Shown one piece after another: positions 6,136 to 6,138 of a stretch of 6,138 bases of DNA. The DNA is from Bacteroidales bacterium (GTDB lineage Bacteria > Bacteroidota > Bacteroidia > Bacteroidales > JALTDM01). Position numbers and translations under genes: made by a program. Position 1 is the first letter of the stretch. Every line of letters starts with the position of its first letter. Under the pieces are notes generated by a model that saw only the letters and a program-made list of their open reading frames with translations, had not been told where the DNA came from and searched no databases. The stretch spans positions 1-6,138 of the forward strand of contig JALTDM010000273.1 in the NCBI GenBank assembly GCA_027074135.1, read 5' to 3'.

Positions 6136-6138
6136 ATA

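Overview
The window is AT-rich and its four intact genes all lie on the minus strand. It looks like chromosomal DNA of a member of the Bacteroidota, probably an anaerobic Bacteroidales-type organism. This rests on two promoter -7 boxes matching the TAnnTTTG consensus of that phylum, starts without Shine-Dalgarno sequences, and the general character of the MltG and phosphohexomutase proteins. The taxonomic placement is inference from motifs, not from a search.

Reading in the direction of transcription (right to left): a hairpin plus T-run at the right edge probably terminates an unseen upstream gene. A TACTTTTG promoter then drives a compact three-gene unit: mltG (endolytic murein transglycosylase), a phosphomannomutase/phosphoglucomutase 7 bases further on, and a YfcE/MJ0936-type metallophosphoesterase whose ATG overlaps the mutase stop codon. 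The first two fit cell-envelope building: glycan strand processing and sugar-phosphate supply. The phosphoesterase is probably co-translated with them but has no clear link in function.

After a 120-base AT-rich gap comes a gene with its own TATCTTTG promoter. It encodes a 637-residue protein joining a single-cluster 4Fe-4S ferredoxin domain, a DUF1858-like helical domain, two DUF2249-like alpha/beta domains and a C-terminal NMT1/SsuA-type substrate-binding domain. No export signal is present, so this 'transport' binding fold appears to work in the cytoplasm. It is the most unusual intact gene here. A bulged hairpin just after its stop may end the transcript.

The left 1.1 kb holds a decayed methyltransferase gene of the EgtD (histidine N-alpha-methyltransferase, Methyltransf_33) family. 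Reading across all of it recovers an almost complete family member of about 319 residues, broken by three lesions: TAA at codon 12, TGA replacing the conserved Gly of the NPGD motif at codon 176, and a one-base deletion near codon 288. Two sampled lines of it are much poorer in G+C than lines sampled in the operon. The first 150 bases may carry the tail of a convergent plus-strand reading frame that I cannot identify. I see no RNA genes, CRISPR arrays or intact mobile elements.
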